Assembly (NCBI RefSeq): GCF_030326305.1
Contig: NZ_JACAKB010000001.1
Coordinates: 1-64,000 of the forward strand
Origin: Myroides odoratimimus
GTDB lineage: Bacteria > Bacteroidota > Bacteroidia > Flavobacteriales > Flavobacteriaceae
Length of the DNA: 64,000 nt
Direction: 5' to 3'
The notes beneath the pieces are model-generated. The model was not told the origin of the DNA. It did not search any database and saw only the letters and a program-made list of their open reading frames with translations. Below are positions 50,394 to 58,531 of the stretch, in pieces. A program made the translations under genes and the position numbers. Positions within the stretch are counted from its first letter, which is position 1. Every line of letters starts with the position of its first letter.

Positions 50394-51770
50394 ATGAGAA
50401 TGAATAAAGAACTTTGGGCAAAGATAGAAGCGTTCCAACTAGATAAATGGACAGATGAGTACGGGTTCGTATTACGCTTAGCGAAAGAGAACTTATGGAC
50501 TAAGCATTTTACAGAATCAGCTATATTAGAATACAAGAAGTTTATGTATCTCGCTGCCACTTCTGATCAGATGGTCTCACCATCAGATATTGTCGATATC
50601 GTATGGCATCAGCACCTTATCTTCACACAGAGCTATAATCGCTTCTGTAAATTGTTAGGTAAGGATATACAGCATATCCCTTCTACACATAACCGTACTG
50701 AGATAGACAAATTCAAAGAAGCAAAAGAACAGACTACCACCCTCTATACTAAAACATTCGGAGAACAACCTAAAGAGATATGGGAGTATCGCACGATGTA
50801 TGACAGCCTTCGATTAAAGAAATCTAAACTAAGTAATAATAGACTATTGGGGATATCAGTAGTACTTGTTATAGCACTCTCTATTATTTTATTTTATCCA
50901 TTGCGAGCTATTTATCGAGAGATTAGTAGTGAAGTATTCTTACCATTCTGTGTAATCTTCTTTATTGGGTTATATATATTTATGGTTCGTTATAGTAAGG
51001 CCAAGATTCAAGAGATTATTACAGATAGTAGTTACGAGTCATTTATCTTTAATCTACATCCGTATGAAGTGATGTATCTAAAGAATAGAGGAGTTAGTGA
51101 AGGTGTGATAGGAACATTTCACGAATTGATAGAGCAGAAGAATTTAAAGCTAGAGCCTAATGGTAGAATTAGGTTGATACAGAGTAGCATTGTGAAAAAC
51201 CGTGAACAGGCTGCTGTACTAAAAGGTATAGAAGAGACTGATATAAGAGATTATGAGGATCTAGTGAATATGCTGAAGACTAAACCCGTCTTTATGAATA
51301 ACAAGACTGTTATAGAGGCCCTATTTAGTTATATCCGTAACTCAAATAAGATTAATCAGTTGATTATTCAACTACTTGTTACATTAGGCGGAATGTCTTT
51401 TTTAGCATTTATGCGTATAGTTATTGGTATTAGTAGAGATAAGCCTGTGTCTCTTATTGCTATACTGACTATAGTGATGATTATCACTACCATCGCTACT
51501 GTAAGTGCAGTATCATCTAGCTTAATCGAAAAAGGAGTTTTAGCCTATTATCAGTCAAGAATTATCCCTAAGAAAGCAAAAGAGAACAACTGGCAGTGGT
51601 CTTATGTAGAGGGAGGTATAGCAGCTCTAGGAGCAGCTCTAACTACCACAGTTATATTATCGAATAGTAAGTATAGTAATATGTCTAACTCTGGTATTAA
51701 TAGTTGTAGCACAGACTCTAGTAGCTCATGTGGTAGTAGCTGTGGAGGTTGCGGAGGCGGAGGAGATTAA
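50394..51770 (+). CDS. GRDP-like / TIGR04222-type membrane protein with Cys-Gly-rich tail
   Basis: A 458-aa membrane protein. The N-terminal soluble part (about 1-130) has DIVWHQHLIFTQSYNRFCKL, typical of glycine-rich-domain-containing (GRDP-like) proteins. Helices lie at about 148-168, 182-200, 322-345 and 350-378. The middle domain (about 215-310: LHPYEVMYLKNRGVSEGVIG) matches the TIGR04222 arrangement, and the end SSSCGSSCGGCGGGGD is the Cys/Gly-rich tail of that family. Function unknown. Two start codons lie close together (50394 and 50400). Confidence 0.75.
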   Translation: MRMNKELWAKIEAFQLDKWTDEYGFVLRLAKENLWTKHFTESAILEYKKFMYLAATSDQMVSPSDIVDIVWHQHLIFTQSYNRFCKLLGKDIQHIPSTHNRTEIDKFKEAKEQTTTLYTKTFGEQPKEIWEYRTMYDSLRLKKSKLSNNRLLGISVVLVIALSIILFYPLRAIYREISSEVFLPFCVIFFIGLYIFMVRYSKAKIQEIITDSSYESFIFNLHPYEVMYLKNRGVSEGVIGTFHELIEQKNLKLEPNGRIRLIQSSIVKNREQAAVLKGIEETDIRDYEDLVNMLKTKPVFMNNKTVIEALFSYIRNSNKINQLIIQLLVTLGGMSFLAFMRIVIGISRDKPVSLIAILTIVMIITTIATVSAVSSSLIEKGVLAYYQSRIIPKKAKENNWQWSYVEGGIAALGAALTTTVILSNSKYSNMSNSGINSCSTDSSSSCGSSCGGCGGGGD

Positions 51771-51862
51771 TGTGTGGTTTATTAAATGAATGTCTAAAAA
51801 ATGTTTTTTTAGTCTTGAGTTTTTTATGTTAATTTACAGTTAATATAAACACCACTATTATT

Positions 51863-53281
51863 ATGAAATTAAAGAGTATACTATTTGTAGCTTGTTCTTT
51901 ATTTCTGTTTAATTGCTCTTCTAGTGATGATAACGGAGGTACACCAACTAAGCCAAGTAAAATAGAATTTAAGACAAAAGAAAAACAACTTTTAGTCAAC
52001 GAAAGTTTTAATTTATTAGATGAATTAATATTAGAGAATGTAGATACTAAGACTATTCAATGGACTGGATATAATGATAAGATTGTCAACTTATCAGGTA
52101 CTACGATTAAAGCAACAGCTAAAGGAGAGACTACACTTACCGCATTTGTAAAGAATAGTGATAAGAAAGCCACCCTAAAGCTGATAGTCGCAGATGTTAA
52201 GGTCGTTTTCAAGCAAGAGAAAGTAGAAGTTCACAGAGGAAATACTATTGATCTAAACGAATTATTAACCTTAGAGAATGTGGCAAAAGATGAGTTGACT
52301 TGGACATTGGATAATAATGACTTTGCTAAAATAAAAGATGGAGTAGTAACAGGTTTTGCTAAAGGGGAAGTGAACATTACAGCGGCTGCAACTAATAAAC
52401 AAGTCAAAGCTACTATTAAGGTTGTTGTTAAACCAGCTGAGATAAGCGAGTTGCATATTGTTGGGTTAGAAGGAGTATTAATATTAAATAAAAAAGAACA
52501 ACTAAAAGCAGCTGCCTATCCTCAAGACGCAGAGCTTACTGGATTAATATGGAGTAGTTCTAATGAGAAGATTGTTAAGGTTAGTCCAACTGGACTAGCA
52601 GAGCCAGTAGCATTAGGAAGTGTTTTTATAAATGTAAAGTCTCCTAATGGAAAAGAGCAAACTATTTATGTAGAAGTTATAGGGTCAGATATTATGCAGA
52701 TTATTATATTACCTAAAAAAGCAGATGTTGTTTTTGGTGATAAAATGGAATTAGAACTATTAGTTGATCCTCCAAGATATGAGCCAGGTATGATAGTGTT
52801 TACTTCTAGTAATCCTTCTATCGCTACAGTAGATGAGAAAGGTATAGTTACTACCTTTGTTAATAAAAAAGGAACTGTGACTATCACAGCCTCTAGTAAA
52901 AAAGATCCAAATATTAATGCTAGCACAGAGCTGAATGTTATGGCTCCTTTTGATAAAATAACAGTTTCTACTACAGTAAGTGGATTAAACTATGTTGATG
53001 GAGCAGCGCATGGTCATGCTACACTAGAGATTAAAGAGAATAGTATTATTCCTGGTTTTGTTAATGATAATCCTAATTGGTTTCAGATTACACGAGTACG
53101 TGTATTTAGTAAAGATGGTAAAGTAATATTTGAGAATAACAAAATAGTAGATACTCGATATAGTTCTTCTAGAAAGTATGGCTTTAAACTAGAAGGAGTA
53201 CATGATCCTTATATAGAATATGACTTGAAGTTTAAGGATTATAAAGAGAGTAAGAAAGAAACATTAGTACTGAAAAAATAA
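51863..53281 (+). CDS. Ig-like (Big_2) repeat lipoprotein
   Basis: A 472-aa lipoprotein (lipobox LFNCSSSDDN). Several bacterial Ig-like repeats of about 80 residues follow, each ending in a G-x-(T/V)-x-(I/L)-T-A pattern: GETTLTAFVKNSDKKATLKL, GEVNITAAATNKQ, and the classical Big_2 segment LIWSSSNEKIVKVSPTGLAE and FTSSNPSIATVDEKGIVTT. A distinct C-terminal domain (about 370-472) begins GLNYVDGAAHGHATLEI. It is probably surface-displayed, perhaps adhesive. It is a single gene with a strong terminator. Confidence 0.82.
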   Translation: MKLKSILFVACSLFLFNCSSSDDNGGTPTKPSKIEFKTKEKQLLVNESFNLLDELILENVDTKTIQWTGYNDKIVNLSGTTIKATAKGETTLTAFVKNSDKKATLKLIVADVKVVFKQEKVEVHRGNTIDLNELLTLENVAKDELTWTLDNNDFAKIKDGVVTGFAKGEVNITAAATNKQVKATIKVVVKPAEISELHIVGLEGVLILNKKEQLKAAAYPQDAELTGLIWSSSNEKIVKVSPTGLAEPVALGSVFINVKSPNGKEQTIYVEVIGSDIMQIIILPKKADVVFGDKMELELLVDPPRYEPGMIVFTSSNPSIATVDEKGIVTTFVNKKGTVTITASSKKDPNINASTELNVMAPFDKITVSTTVSGLNYVDGAAHGHATLEIKENSIIPGFVNDNPNWFQITRVRVFSKDGKVIFENNKIVDTRYSSSRKYGFKLEGVHDPYIEYDLKFKDYKESKKETLVLKK

Positions 53282-53301
53282 ATGTAGTAACAATAGATAA
53301 G

Positions 53302-53339
53302 AGCGTGATATACTCAGTATATCACGTTTTCTTTTTTTA
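53302..53339 (+). terminator. terminator of the Ig-like lipoprotein gene
   Basis: CGTGATATAC and GTATATCACG form a perfect 10-bp stem around TCA, followed by TTTTCTTTTTTT. Confidence 0.88.
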
Positions 53340-53563
53340 GAGAAATTACTACCACAGTAAGCATACCACGTCCATTCAACCCCATCGTAGGGCTGTATCA
53401 CATACAGCTGATAATGTATATTCATTAAGTATATCTAAGAGTGTAAACACCTTGTATAGAATGGGTTAGTATTTATTGTTAAAAAAACATATTTATTTTT
53501 ATTTAAAATGTTAAATTATATTTTAAAATATGTATATATTAGCATTTTGAAAATTATTATTGC

Positions 53564-53728
53564 TATGAAAAAGAATCTTTCATTGTATGAGAGATTGGGG
53601 TACTATTAGTTTAGACTCGTTTGATTATCGTAAGTATGTTATCTAATGTTTATATAGTAAGTGTAAGTGATAAGATTAATTAGATGAACATTTAAAAAGC
53701 CAAAAGGATAGATCCTTTTGGCTTTTTT
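53564..53728 (+). ncRNA. candidate small transcript with 14-codon ORF and terminator
   Basis: A short ORF, MKKNLSLYERLGYY, starts at 53564 and is followed about 85 bases later by the strong hairpin AAAGCCAAAAGGAT / ATCCTTTTGGCTTT with a T-run (53694-53728). No gene follows on the plus strand, so this would be a free-standing small RNA or tiny-peptide transcript. A weak TAGCATTTTG lies upstream. The remainder of 53340-53927 is empty. Confidence 0.35.
53694..53728. terminator. strong symmetric terminator hairpin
   Basis: AAAGCCAAAAGGAT and ATCCTTTTGGCTTT form a 14-bp stem around AG, with A- and T-runs on the two sides, so it can act in both directions; on the minus strand it lies about 200 bases after the ATPase gene. 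Confidence 0.85.
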
Positions 53729-53927
53729 ATTTCTTAAAGAATACAAATGCAGGCTTAAGACTATTATCTTTCTAATTCCAAAAAGGAGTAATACTGTCGT
53801 CATGATGACAACCTGTATGGATAAAGAAAGAAGGTATCAATACATTGTAGTAGGCATAATGTATTGTTTTTTCCTCTCATTCCCTGTTCCCCAACATCCA
53901 TTCCCTTTCTCTAATACCTATTTCTCA

Positions 53928-54557
53928 TTACTTTATCACGATAACATTAAAGAGCTGTTGTAGCATCTTGCGAAAGTGCTGTCCATATCTATCCTCTATC
54001 TCTGTAGGGGAGAGTGAGGTAGTGATATGTATGCGAGGATACGTCTGATCAAAGCGTTGCTCATAGTGACTCTCAATGATATTCGTAACTACCTCACAGG
54101 CATACCCATAGTGTTTAGCCACTTGTTCTTTGCCTAGGTTATCTAGGCAGAAGGGTTTTGCATTGATGTTTTCGTATCGCGTAGTCGTCTCGAAGCCTCT
54201 CTGCATAAAGTCATGCGAGAGTGAGCGACACGTCTTGATATCATACTGTTTTTTTCTAGAGAAAAAAGGTTTGACCAGCTGCATCACAGCAGTCTTGCCA
54301 CTATTAGGAGCCCCCATGATGAGCAATCCTTTGTCTAGCGATAAATCTAATCTCTCTAGCGTAGCGTGATCTTCTATGGCATAGATAAGCACTTTGTACA
54401 GTGCATCTTTGAGAAACTGATTAATGATAAACTCCTCCCCATATAACTTTTTTCCCCTTTCGAGGATATAAGATAAGCAAGTATTAAAATCGTACTGCTT
54501 CGTGCTCTCAACCAAATCGTATGTGTCTTCTAAACTAGTTTTATAGGGCTTCATCAT
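53928..54557 (-). CDS. AAA ATPase, DnaC/helicase-loader-like
   Basis: A 209-aa P-loop ATPase with Walker A GLLIMGAPNSGKTAVMQL near residues 77-94 and a Walker-B-like KPFCLDNLG near 133-141. Its size, with a sensor-like HITTSLSPTEIEDRYG near the end, matches DnaC/IstB-type helicase loaders and phage replication ATPases. It overlaps the upstream gene by 17 bases, as in phage or plasmid replication modules. No helicase or integrase gene is nearby, so the module may be a remnant or act on host proteins. Confidence 0.72.
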   Translation of the reverse strand: MMKPYKTSLEDTYDLVESTKQYDFNTCLSYILERGKKLYGEEFIINQFLKDALYKVLIYAIEDHATLERLDLSLDKGLLIMGAPNSGKTAVMQLVKPFFSRKKQYDIKTCRSLSHDFMQRGFETTTRYENINAKPFCLDNLGKEQVAKHYGYACEVVTNIIESHYEQRFDQTYPRIHITTSLSPTEIEDRYGQHFRKMLQQLFNVIVIK

Positions 54558-55083
54558 ATTTTGAAATTGTTGAATTATTTATATTTATATGTTTTTGTTT
54601 ATTGTTTATAGTTTTATATATGTGTCCCACTACTAGTCCACGACTTGTCCCACTTTCGGGACAAGTGCTGACCTCCTCTAGTGTCCCACTTTCGGGACAA
54701 GTAGTGGACTGGTGCACTGTACCATTTTTTGGACTAGACGTGTCTGACTTTGCCTTCTTTATCTTCTTGTGTCGTTCTATGATATCCGGAGTATAGATGA
54801 TCTTCATCACAGAGTTGCTATAGCTAGACGTAGAGGGTGTATAGACTATCCATCCCCAGTCCACCATCTCTTGGAGGCACTTACTGTAGGTAGTCTTGCT
54901 CCCTATCTTGCTCAGGCTCATCAGTTCAGGGCGGTTGATAATAAAAGTTTCTGTAAAATGGTTGAGGTTCCACTGTTGGAATAAGGCGATGTATAAGCTG
55001 ACATGGGTTGGTTTTACAGCAGGATTATCCTTTAGTAATTCAAACCAAAAGTTGAGATGCTTGATGTAATTGATGTTTTTCAT
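54541..55083 (-). CDS. replication initiator/winged-helix-like protein with 36-bp repeats
   Basis: A 180-aa protein whose N-terminal 100 residues look like a winged-helix domain of the DnaD/RepA-N or phage replisome-organiser kind: HVSLYIALFQQWNLNHFTET, INRPELMSLSKIGSKTTYSK and LQEMVDWGWIVYTPS. A Ser/Thr/Pro-rich linker (about 110-160) follows. It contains a 12-residue tandem repeat, STCPESGTLEEV-type, encoded by a 36-bp repeat with the word GTCCCACTTTCGGGAC on the plus strand. The overlap with the DnaC-like gene suggests a replication pair. The assignment is by architecture, not a recognised family. Confidence 0.55.
   Translation of the reverse strand: MKNINYIKHLNFWFELLKDNPAVKPTHVSLYIALFQQWNLNHFTETFIINRPELMSLSKIGSKTTYSKCLQEMVDWGWIVYTPSTSSYSNSVMKIIYTPDIIERHKKIKKAKSDTSSPKNGTVHQSTTCPESGTLEEVSTCPESGTSRGLVVGHIYKTINNKQKHININNSTISKYDEAL
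54616..54703. repeat. tandem GTCCCACT-containing repeat inside the initiator-like gene
   Basis: Three units: GTGTCCCACTACTAGTCC (54622 on), TGTCCCACTTTCGGGACAAG (54646 on) and the same 20 bases again at 54682, 36 bases apart. They could act as iterons for the initiator, and GTGTCCCACT is also the head of the promoter-bearing repeats elsewhere in the window. Confidence 0.55.
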
Positions 55084-55457
55084 ATTGTCTTTTTTAAGTT
55101 GATAAATAGCTTTAGAATAGTATCAAATTTAAAAAAGAGATTTCATTTAAAAATACACTTTATAAACAAAGTTTCGATTGTTTGTAATTTGTGTTTAGTA
55201 TAGTTTAGATGTCTTATTTTATCGGTCATAAGCCTTGTTTTGTTTGATGAAATAAGCAGGTAAATAGAGATTTAAATGGCTTAAATGAAGATATTCAAAT
55301 ATGTTAGAAAGCGAAGTAAGTGCTCTAATCTTCGAAACATTGTTCTTGTTTGATTACGTGGTTCAATAAATGGACTAGAGGTGGACTCATCTGCTCTTTT
55401 TGACCGCTTATGCTATCTTGTGCCCTGATTATAAACCCCATCAAAAAGTAAAATGTT
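55084..55457. other. divergent intergenic region of the replication-like module
   Basis: On the minus strand TAAATTTG (55124-55131) fits TAnnTTTG 41 bases before the 55083 ATG. Otherwise the AT-rich region shows no ORF, and no clear origin-like iteron run is seen. Confidence 0.4.
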
Positions 55458-55664
55458 ATGAGAAGAAAACCAACGAGATTTTGTATTTACCCAAAAGATG
55501 TTATGCTTATCACGGGTAAGAGTTATTCGACGTCACTAAGACTGCTGCGAAAGATCAAGACAGTCTACCGCAAACCTAAGGAAGCTTATGTCAGCTACAC
55601 GGAGTTCTGTGAGTATACAAATCTAGATGAACAGGAGGTGCTAGAGGCGATCAGTAGATACTAA
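55458..55664 (+). CDS. small helix-turn-helix-like protein
   Basis: A 68-aa basic protein: YPKDVMLITGKSYSTSLRLL and RKIKTVYRKPKEAYVSYTEF, which looks like a small DNA-binding HTH of excisionase/MerR style with a basic helix, and an acidic tail LDEQEVLEAISRY. It is divergent from the initiator-like gene with a 370-base spacer, so it may control the module. No named family can be assigned. Confidence 0.6.
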   Translation: MRRKPTRFCIYPKDVMLITGKSYSTSLRLLRKIKTVYRKPKEAYVSYTEFCEYTNLDEQEVLEAISRY

Positions 55665-55752
55665 GAGACGGCTATAGCGATGTAGAGGAGAGCCTATATC
55701 GCTATTTTTTTGTGCGATGAGGTGTAGATGGTTCAGATCAACTATGGATGAA

Positions 55753-55850
55753 GTAAGGAGATGGTTCGGATAGAGAATGACCATAGTTCGGTAAAACACC
55801 TTTTAAACCAAGCAATCACTGCTACTCTCCGAATAGTTTCCGAATGAGAT
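55753..55850. repeat. structured intergenic repeat, copy 2
   Basis: Same word order as 19708-19811: AGATGGTTCGGATAGAGAAT, then ATAGTTCGGTAAAACACC, AACCAAGCAATCACTGCTAC and CTCCGAATAGTTTCCGAA. The inverted-repeat arms (TTCGGATAGA and CTCTCCGAA) are less perfect than in copy 1. It fills most of 55665-56020, which otherwise holds no gene. Confidence 0.6.
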
Positions 55851-56020
55851 AAAAATGAAATCTTGTTGTGATTTGATTATTAGTGTGTTGTTTCAATTTC
55901 AGTCAGGCATACTGGGTCAAAAAGGGATTTTAGAGTCATTATCTCCATATCCGTTCATTTATAGGCATAGCGCATCGCTCCACCTAGAGATAGGGGAGGT
56001 GAGTAATGGGAAAGATTAGG

Positions 56021-56407
56021 CTATCCCAATGTAGGCATCATAGGAGTAGATGAAGTACATGTACACGCAGTGGACTTCTTCTTTCTAAATAGATAGTAGA
56101 GATGATTAGCTCCATCGACAACGAGCGTGTTGATATGAATCAATTCATACCCTTTGCCATCTAGATAGTTCATGATATCGATATCCGAATTAAAAATCAT
56201 GGGTGTACCATCATCATTTTTGAGTTGCTTATTTTTTGCCTTTTGCCCGTAGTTTATATTGGCATAATGCTTACTTGATAGGGTAGGTACTGTTACGGTT
56301 ACCTCTAGATAAGTAGCCGTGATCTCCGATAGAGGCGTGTCACTGACCGTCTGCCCATAAGATATCGTACAGAATAGTGTGGCGATAAGTAGGATAAGCT
56401 TGTTCAT
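56021..56407 (-). CDS. hypothetical secreted protein
   Basis: A 128-aa protein with a signal peptide (MNKLILLIATLFCTISYGQ). The beta-rich body has ITATYLEVTVTVPTLSSKHY and MNYLDGKGYELIHINTLVVD, and the C-terminus is Thr/Cys-rich (KKKSTACTCTSSTPM). It resembles other small Bacteroidota exported proteins with a GYELI motif, but no family is certain. Divergent from the TonB_C gene at 56603. Confidence 0.65.
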   Translation of the reverse strand: MNKLILLIATLFCTISYGQTVSDTPLSEITATYLEVTVTVPTLSSKHYANINYGQKAKNKQLKNDDGTPMIFNSDIDIMNYLDGKGYELIHINTLVVDGANHLYYLFRKKKSTACTCTSSTPMMPTLG

Positions 56408-56602
56408 AGTTGTGTTTGATTATGTATGTAAAGCTAAAGATAGACTATATCAGGGATAGTAGTATGTGTTAGTCTTATTAATTTAAAAGGACATACTGAG
56501 AATGTTGAACTGTGATATAATAAATAGGCGATATAACAGTTAATTAGGTATTGCTAAAAAGAAATAAAAACACAGTGCTAAATCGCACGCAACAAATTGT
56601 TT

Positions 56603-57040
56603 ATGAAAAAGAAAATACTACTAGTGTCTACTGTACTGACACTACTGACTACTGCTGATATCACAGCTCAAGTGAAGAAGGATAACACTCCTCCTAACCG
56701 CGATCAGACTACCAAGAGCTATAGTAAGGAGGCTACTCCTGTGCGCTCTCGCATCAGTATCGAGCAGCTATCTCGCAACCTGACCAAAGCCTTTAAGGAG
56801 AAATTTCCTACTAATGCTGTGGATTATGATCGCTCGGTTATTTTTGACTTTATGATAGAGCCTGACGGTACTGCATCTTATATAGAGGTAGTGCGCAGTG
56901 ACTTCGACAAGGAGATGGAAGTCCACCTTATCCAATTAATCGATAAGGTAACCATGAACGCCTGGGAACCTGCTTCTATAAAAGGTAAGAAAATCCCCAT
57001 GCAATACACCGTGAAGCTATACGTGATGAAAGGAAACTGA
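56603..57040 (+). CDS. secreted TonB_C-fold protein
   Basis: A 145-aa protein: signal peptide MKKKILLVSTVLTLLTTADI with cleavage after TAQ, then a TonB_C-like domain (SRNLTKAFKEKFPTNAVDYD, VIFDFMIEPDGTASYIEVV, MNAWEPASIKGKKIPMQYTV). It is very close in layout to the 41128 protein, although 15 kb away. The ATG at 56603 is preferred over the TTG at 56597. Expression context is a lone gene. Confidence 0.75.
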   Translation: MKKKILLVSTVLTLLTTADITAQVKKDNTPPNRDQTTKSYSKEATPVRSRISIEQLSRNLTKAFKEKFPTNAVDYDRSVIFDFMIEPDGTASYIEVVRSDFDKEMEVHLIQLIDKVTMNAWEPASIKGKKIPMQYTVKLYVMKGN

Positions 57041-57084
57041 TTTTAATTGGGAATTGGTTTTGATTATTTTTCTTACCATACAGT

Positions 57085-57213
57085 ATGTCACCTTGACGTT
57101 AGGAAAGGTCTCATATTTAATTAGGAATTAAAAATTAAGAATTAGGAGTGTGTGCCTATGGCATTTATTATTTCATTCTGCAGGTCATGTAAAGACGCAA
57201 AACATTGTGTCTA
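57085..57213. repeat. dispersed repeats: palindrome arm and composite repeat copy 3
   Basis: 57085-57114 (TGTCACCTTGACGTTAGGAA and following) is the reverse of 48840-48868. It is followed by AATTAGGAATTAAAAATTAA, then TGTGCCTATGGCATTTATT (57151 on) and AAAGACGCAAAACATTGTGT (57191-57210), the three modules of the composite repeat at 1119-1200. Confidence 0.6.
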
Positions 57214-57243
57214 CTTCAATATTTAATTAATGTATAAAAGAAA

Positions 57244-58218
57244 ATGAAAAGAAGTTATTTAATCTATTTAGTATTGATGTTAATGACTATTAGTAGTCGC
57301 GGACAACTTATTGAGGTATATTCTTCTCAAGAAAAAAGGGAAGTGTTTTTACCCATAGAAGGGCTAATAAAAAGTAGAGAGGGTGGAGCTGAATACTCTA
57401 GTTTTGTTTGGAAAAATTATGTTAGTCAAGAGTATGTTAGGAATATGAGTGAGCAAGAACGGAGTTATATAACACTTGAGCCTAAGATGGCAGAGGAAGT
57501 GTTTAGAGATATTAAAATGTCTAGTAACGATTCTATTTTTTATTACAACTATTGTTATAATGAAGGGTATAGTATTCCAGTGTCTAAGTTACGACCTGTA
57601 GGTATGTTAAATGAGTATGATATAGCGGAAGGGAGAGACTTATCATATGATGTTGGACTTGCCTTTGATCAATCCTTATTAACGAATATATATTCACATT
57701 ATGGGTATGCTTATATCGCTGTAGGGAAGGTAAATCCTTTTAAAGTAAAAGGAGATGTAGAGGTAGTGGAATGGACTGAAATAACGAATGAAAAATTGGT
57801 ATTATCATTAAGTGTAATGGAAGATTATGCAAATGAAAGTTCATATTGTGGTAGTCAGCATTGGAAGATACAAAAAGCATTTAAAAGTCATTATATTCAA
57901 TATGATTTGTATAGTTATGAATTAATAGGTGAAAGAGGCTGTTATGGTTACTTAATAACAATAACAGAGAGAGGAACTGATAAGGTTGTACATACTCGAT
58001 TTTTTCAAGACAGTGAATCAAAGTATTTAAATCAAATCAATCCAGATTGGACAGATATGACTAGATATACTGATGCGTATGATCGAATAAGGATAGGTAC
58101 TTTTATGAAAGATAAACCACCTATTTATTGGGGAGTACAGAGTTATAGTTTTGGATGTCCAGAAGTATTCACTCTTGAAGGAGAGGTGATCAAAGTATCA
58201 TGTGTAAATAATCATTAA
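57244..58218 (+). CDS. hypothetical secreted protein
   Basis: A 324-aa protein with a signal peptide (MKRSYLIYLVLMLMTISSRG, cleavage near Q21). No lipobox. The body has many Tyr and Ser residues and four cysteines in two pairs (CYNEGY, SYCGSQHW, RGCYGY, SFGCPE), which could form disulfides in the periplasm. No known domain. It is preceded by the composite repeat and followed by a hairpin. Confidence 0.6.
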   Translation: MKRSYLIYLVLMLMTISSRGQLIEVYSSQEKREVFLPIEGLIKSREGGAEYSSFVWKNYVSQEYVRNMSEQERSYITLEPKMAEEVFRDIKMSSNDSIFYYNYCYNEGYSIPVSKLRPVGMLNEYDIAEGRDLSYDVGLAFDQSLLTNIYSHYGYAYIAVGKVNPFKVKGDVEVVEWTEITNEKLVLSLSVMEDYANESSYCGSQHWKIQKAFKSHYIQYDLYSYELIGERGCYGYLITITERGTDKVVHTRFFQDSESKYLNQINPDWTDMTRYTDAYDRIRIGTFMKDKPPIYWGVQSYSFGCPEVFTLEGEVIKVSCVNNH

Positions 58219-58361
58219 AATTATAGAATAACTAGGAGATGTATATTTAAATCACTAATGATATTTATACCTATGCAGTTCGGTTTTATTGTACTAGAGA
58301 GTTTCTTTATTATGATCTTATTTAGTGGTGAGGGATGCTTGTGAGGTAATAGATACATTGT

Positions 58362-58386
58362 GAAAAATCGGAAATTCCGATTTTTC
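58362..58386. terminator. possible terminator after the 57244 gene
   Basis: GAAAAATCGGA and TCCGATTTTTC form a perfect 11-bp stem around AAT. Five Ts are in the arm itself; no longer T-run follows. The rest of 58219-58500 is empty. Confidence 0.5.
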
Positions 58387-58500
58387 TCTACAGCAAACAA
58401 ATCACTATAATTTAGATGTTTTCATATCGTAGGTTAAAGTATTAGGTTTTGTCAATGGCTACTACACGATAAAAGAAGTTATATTGTAACTGATATAACA

Positions 58501-58530
58501 AAAAAAACGAGACCACTGGTCTCGTTTTTT
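58501..58530. terminator. bidirectional terminator
   Basis: ACGAGACCA and TGGTCTCGT pair around one C, between A- and T-runs, just past the end of the bactofilin-like gene. Confidence 0.85.
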
Positions 58531-58531
58531 G

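Noticed and set aside
53718-53963. Plus-strand 81-aa ORF
   Set aside because: It begins inside a strong terminator, overlaps the end of the ATPase gene and has no recognisable domain.
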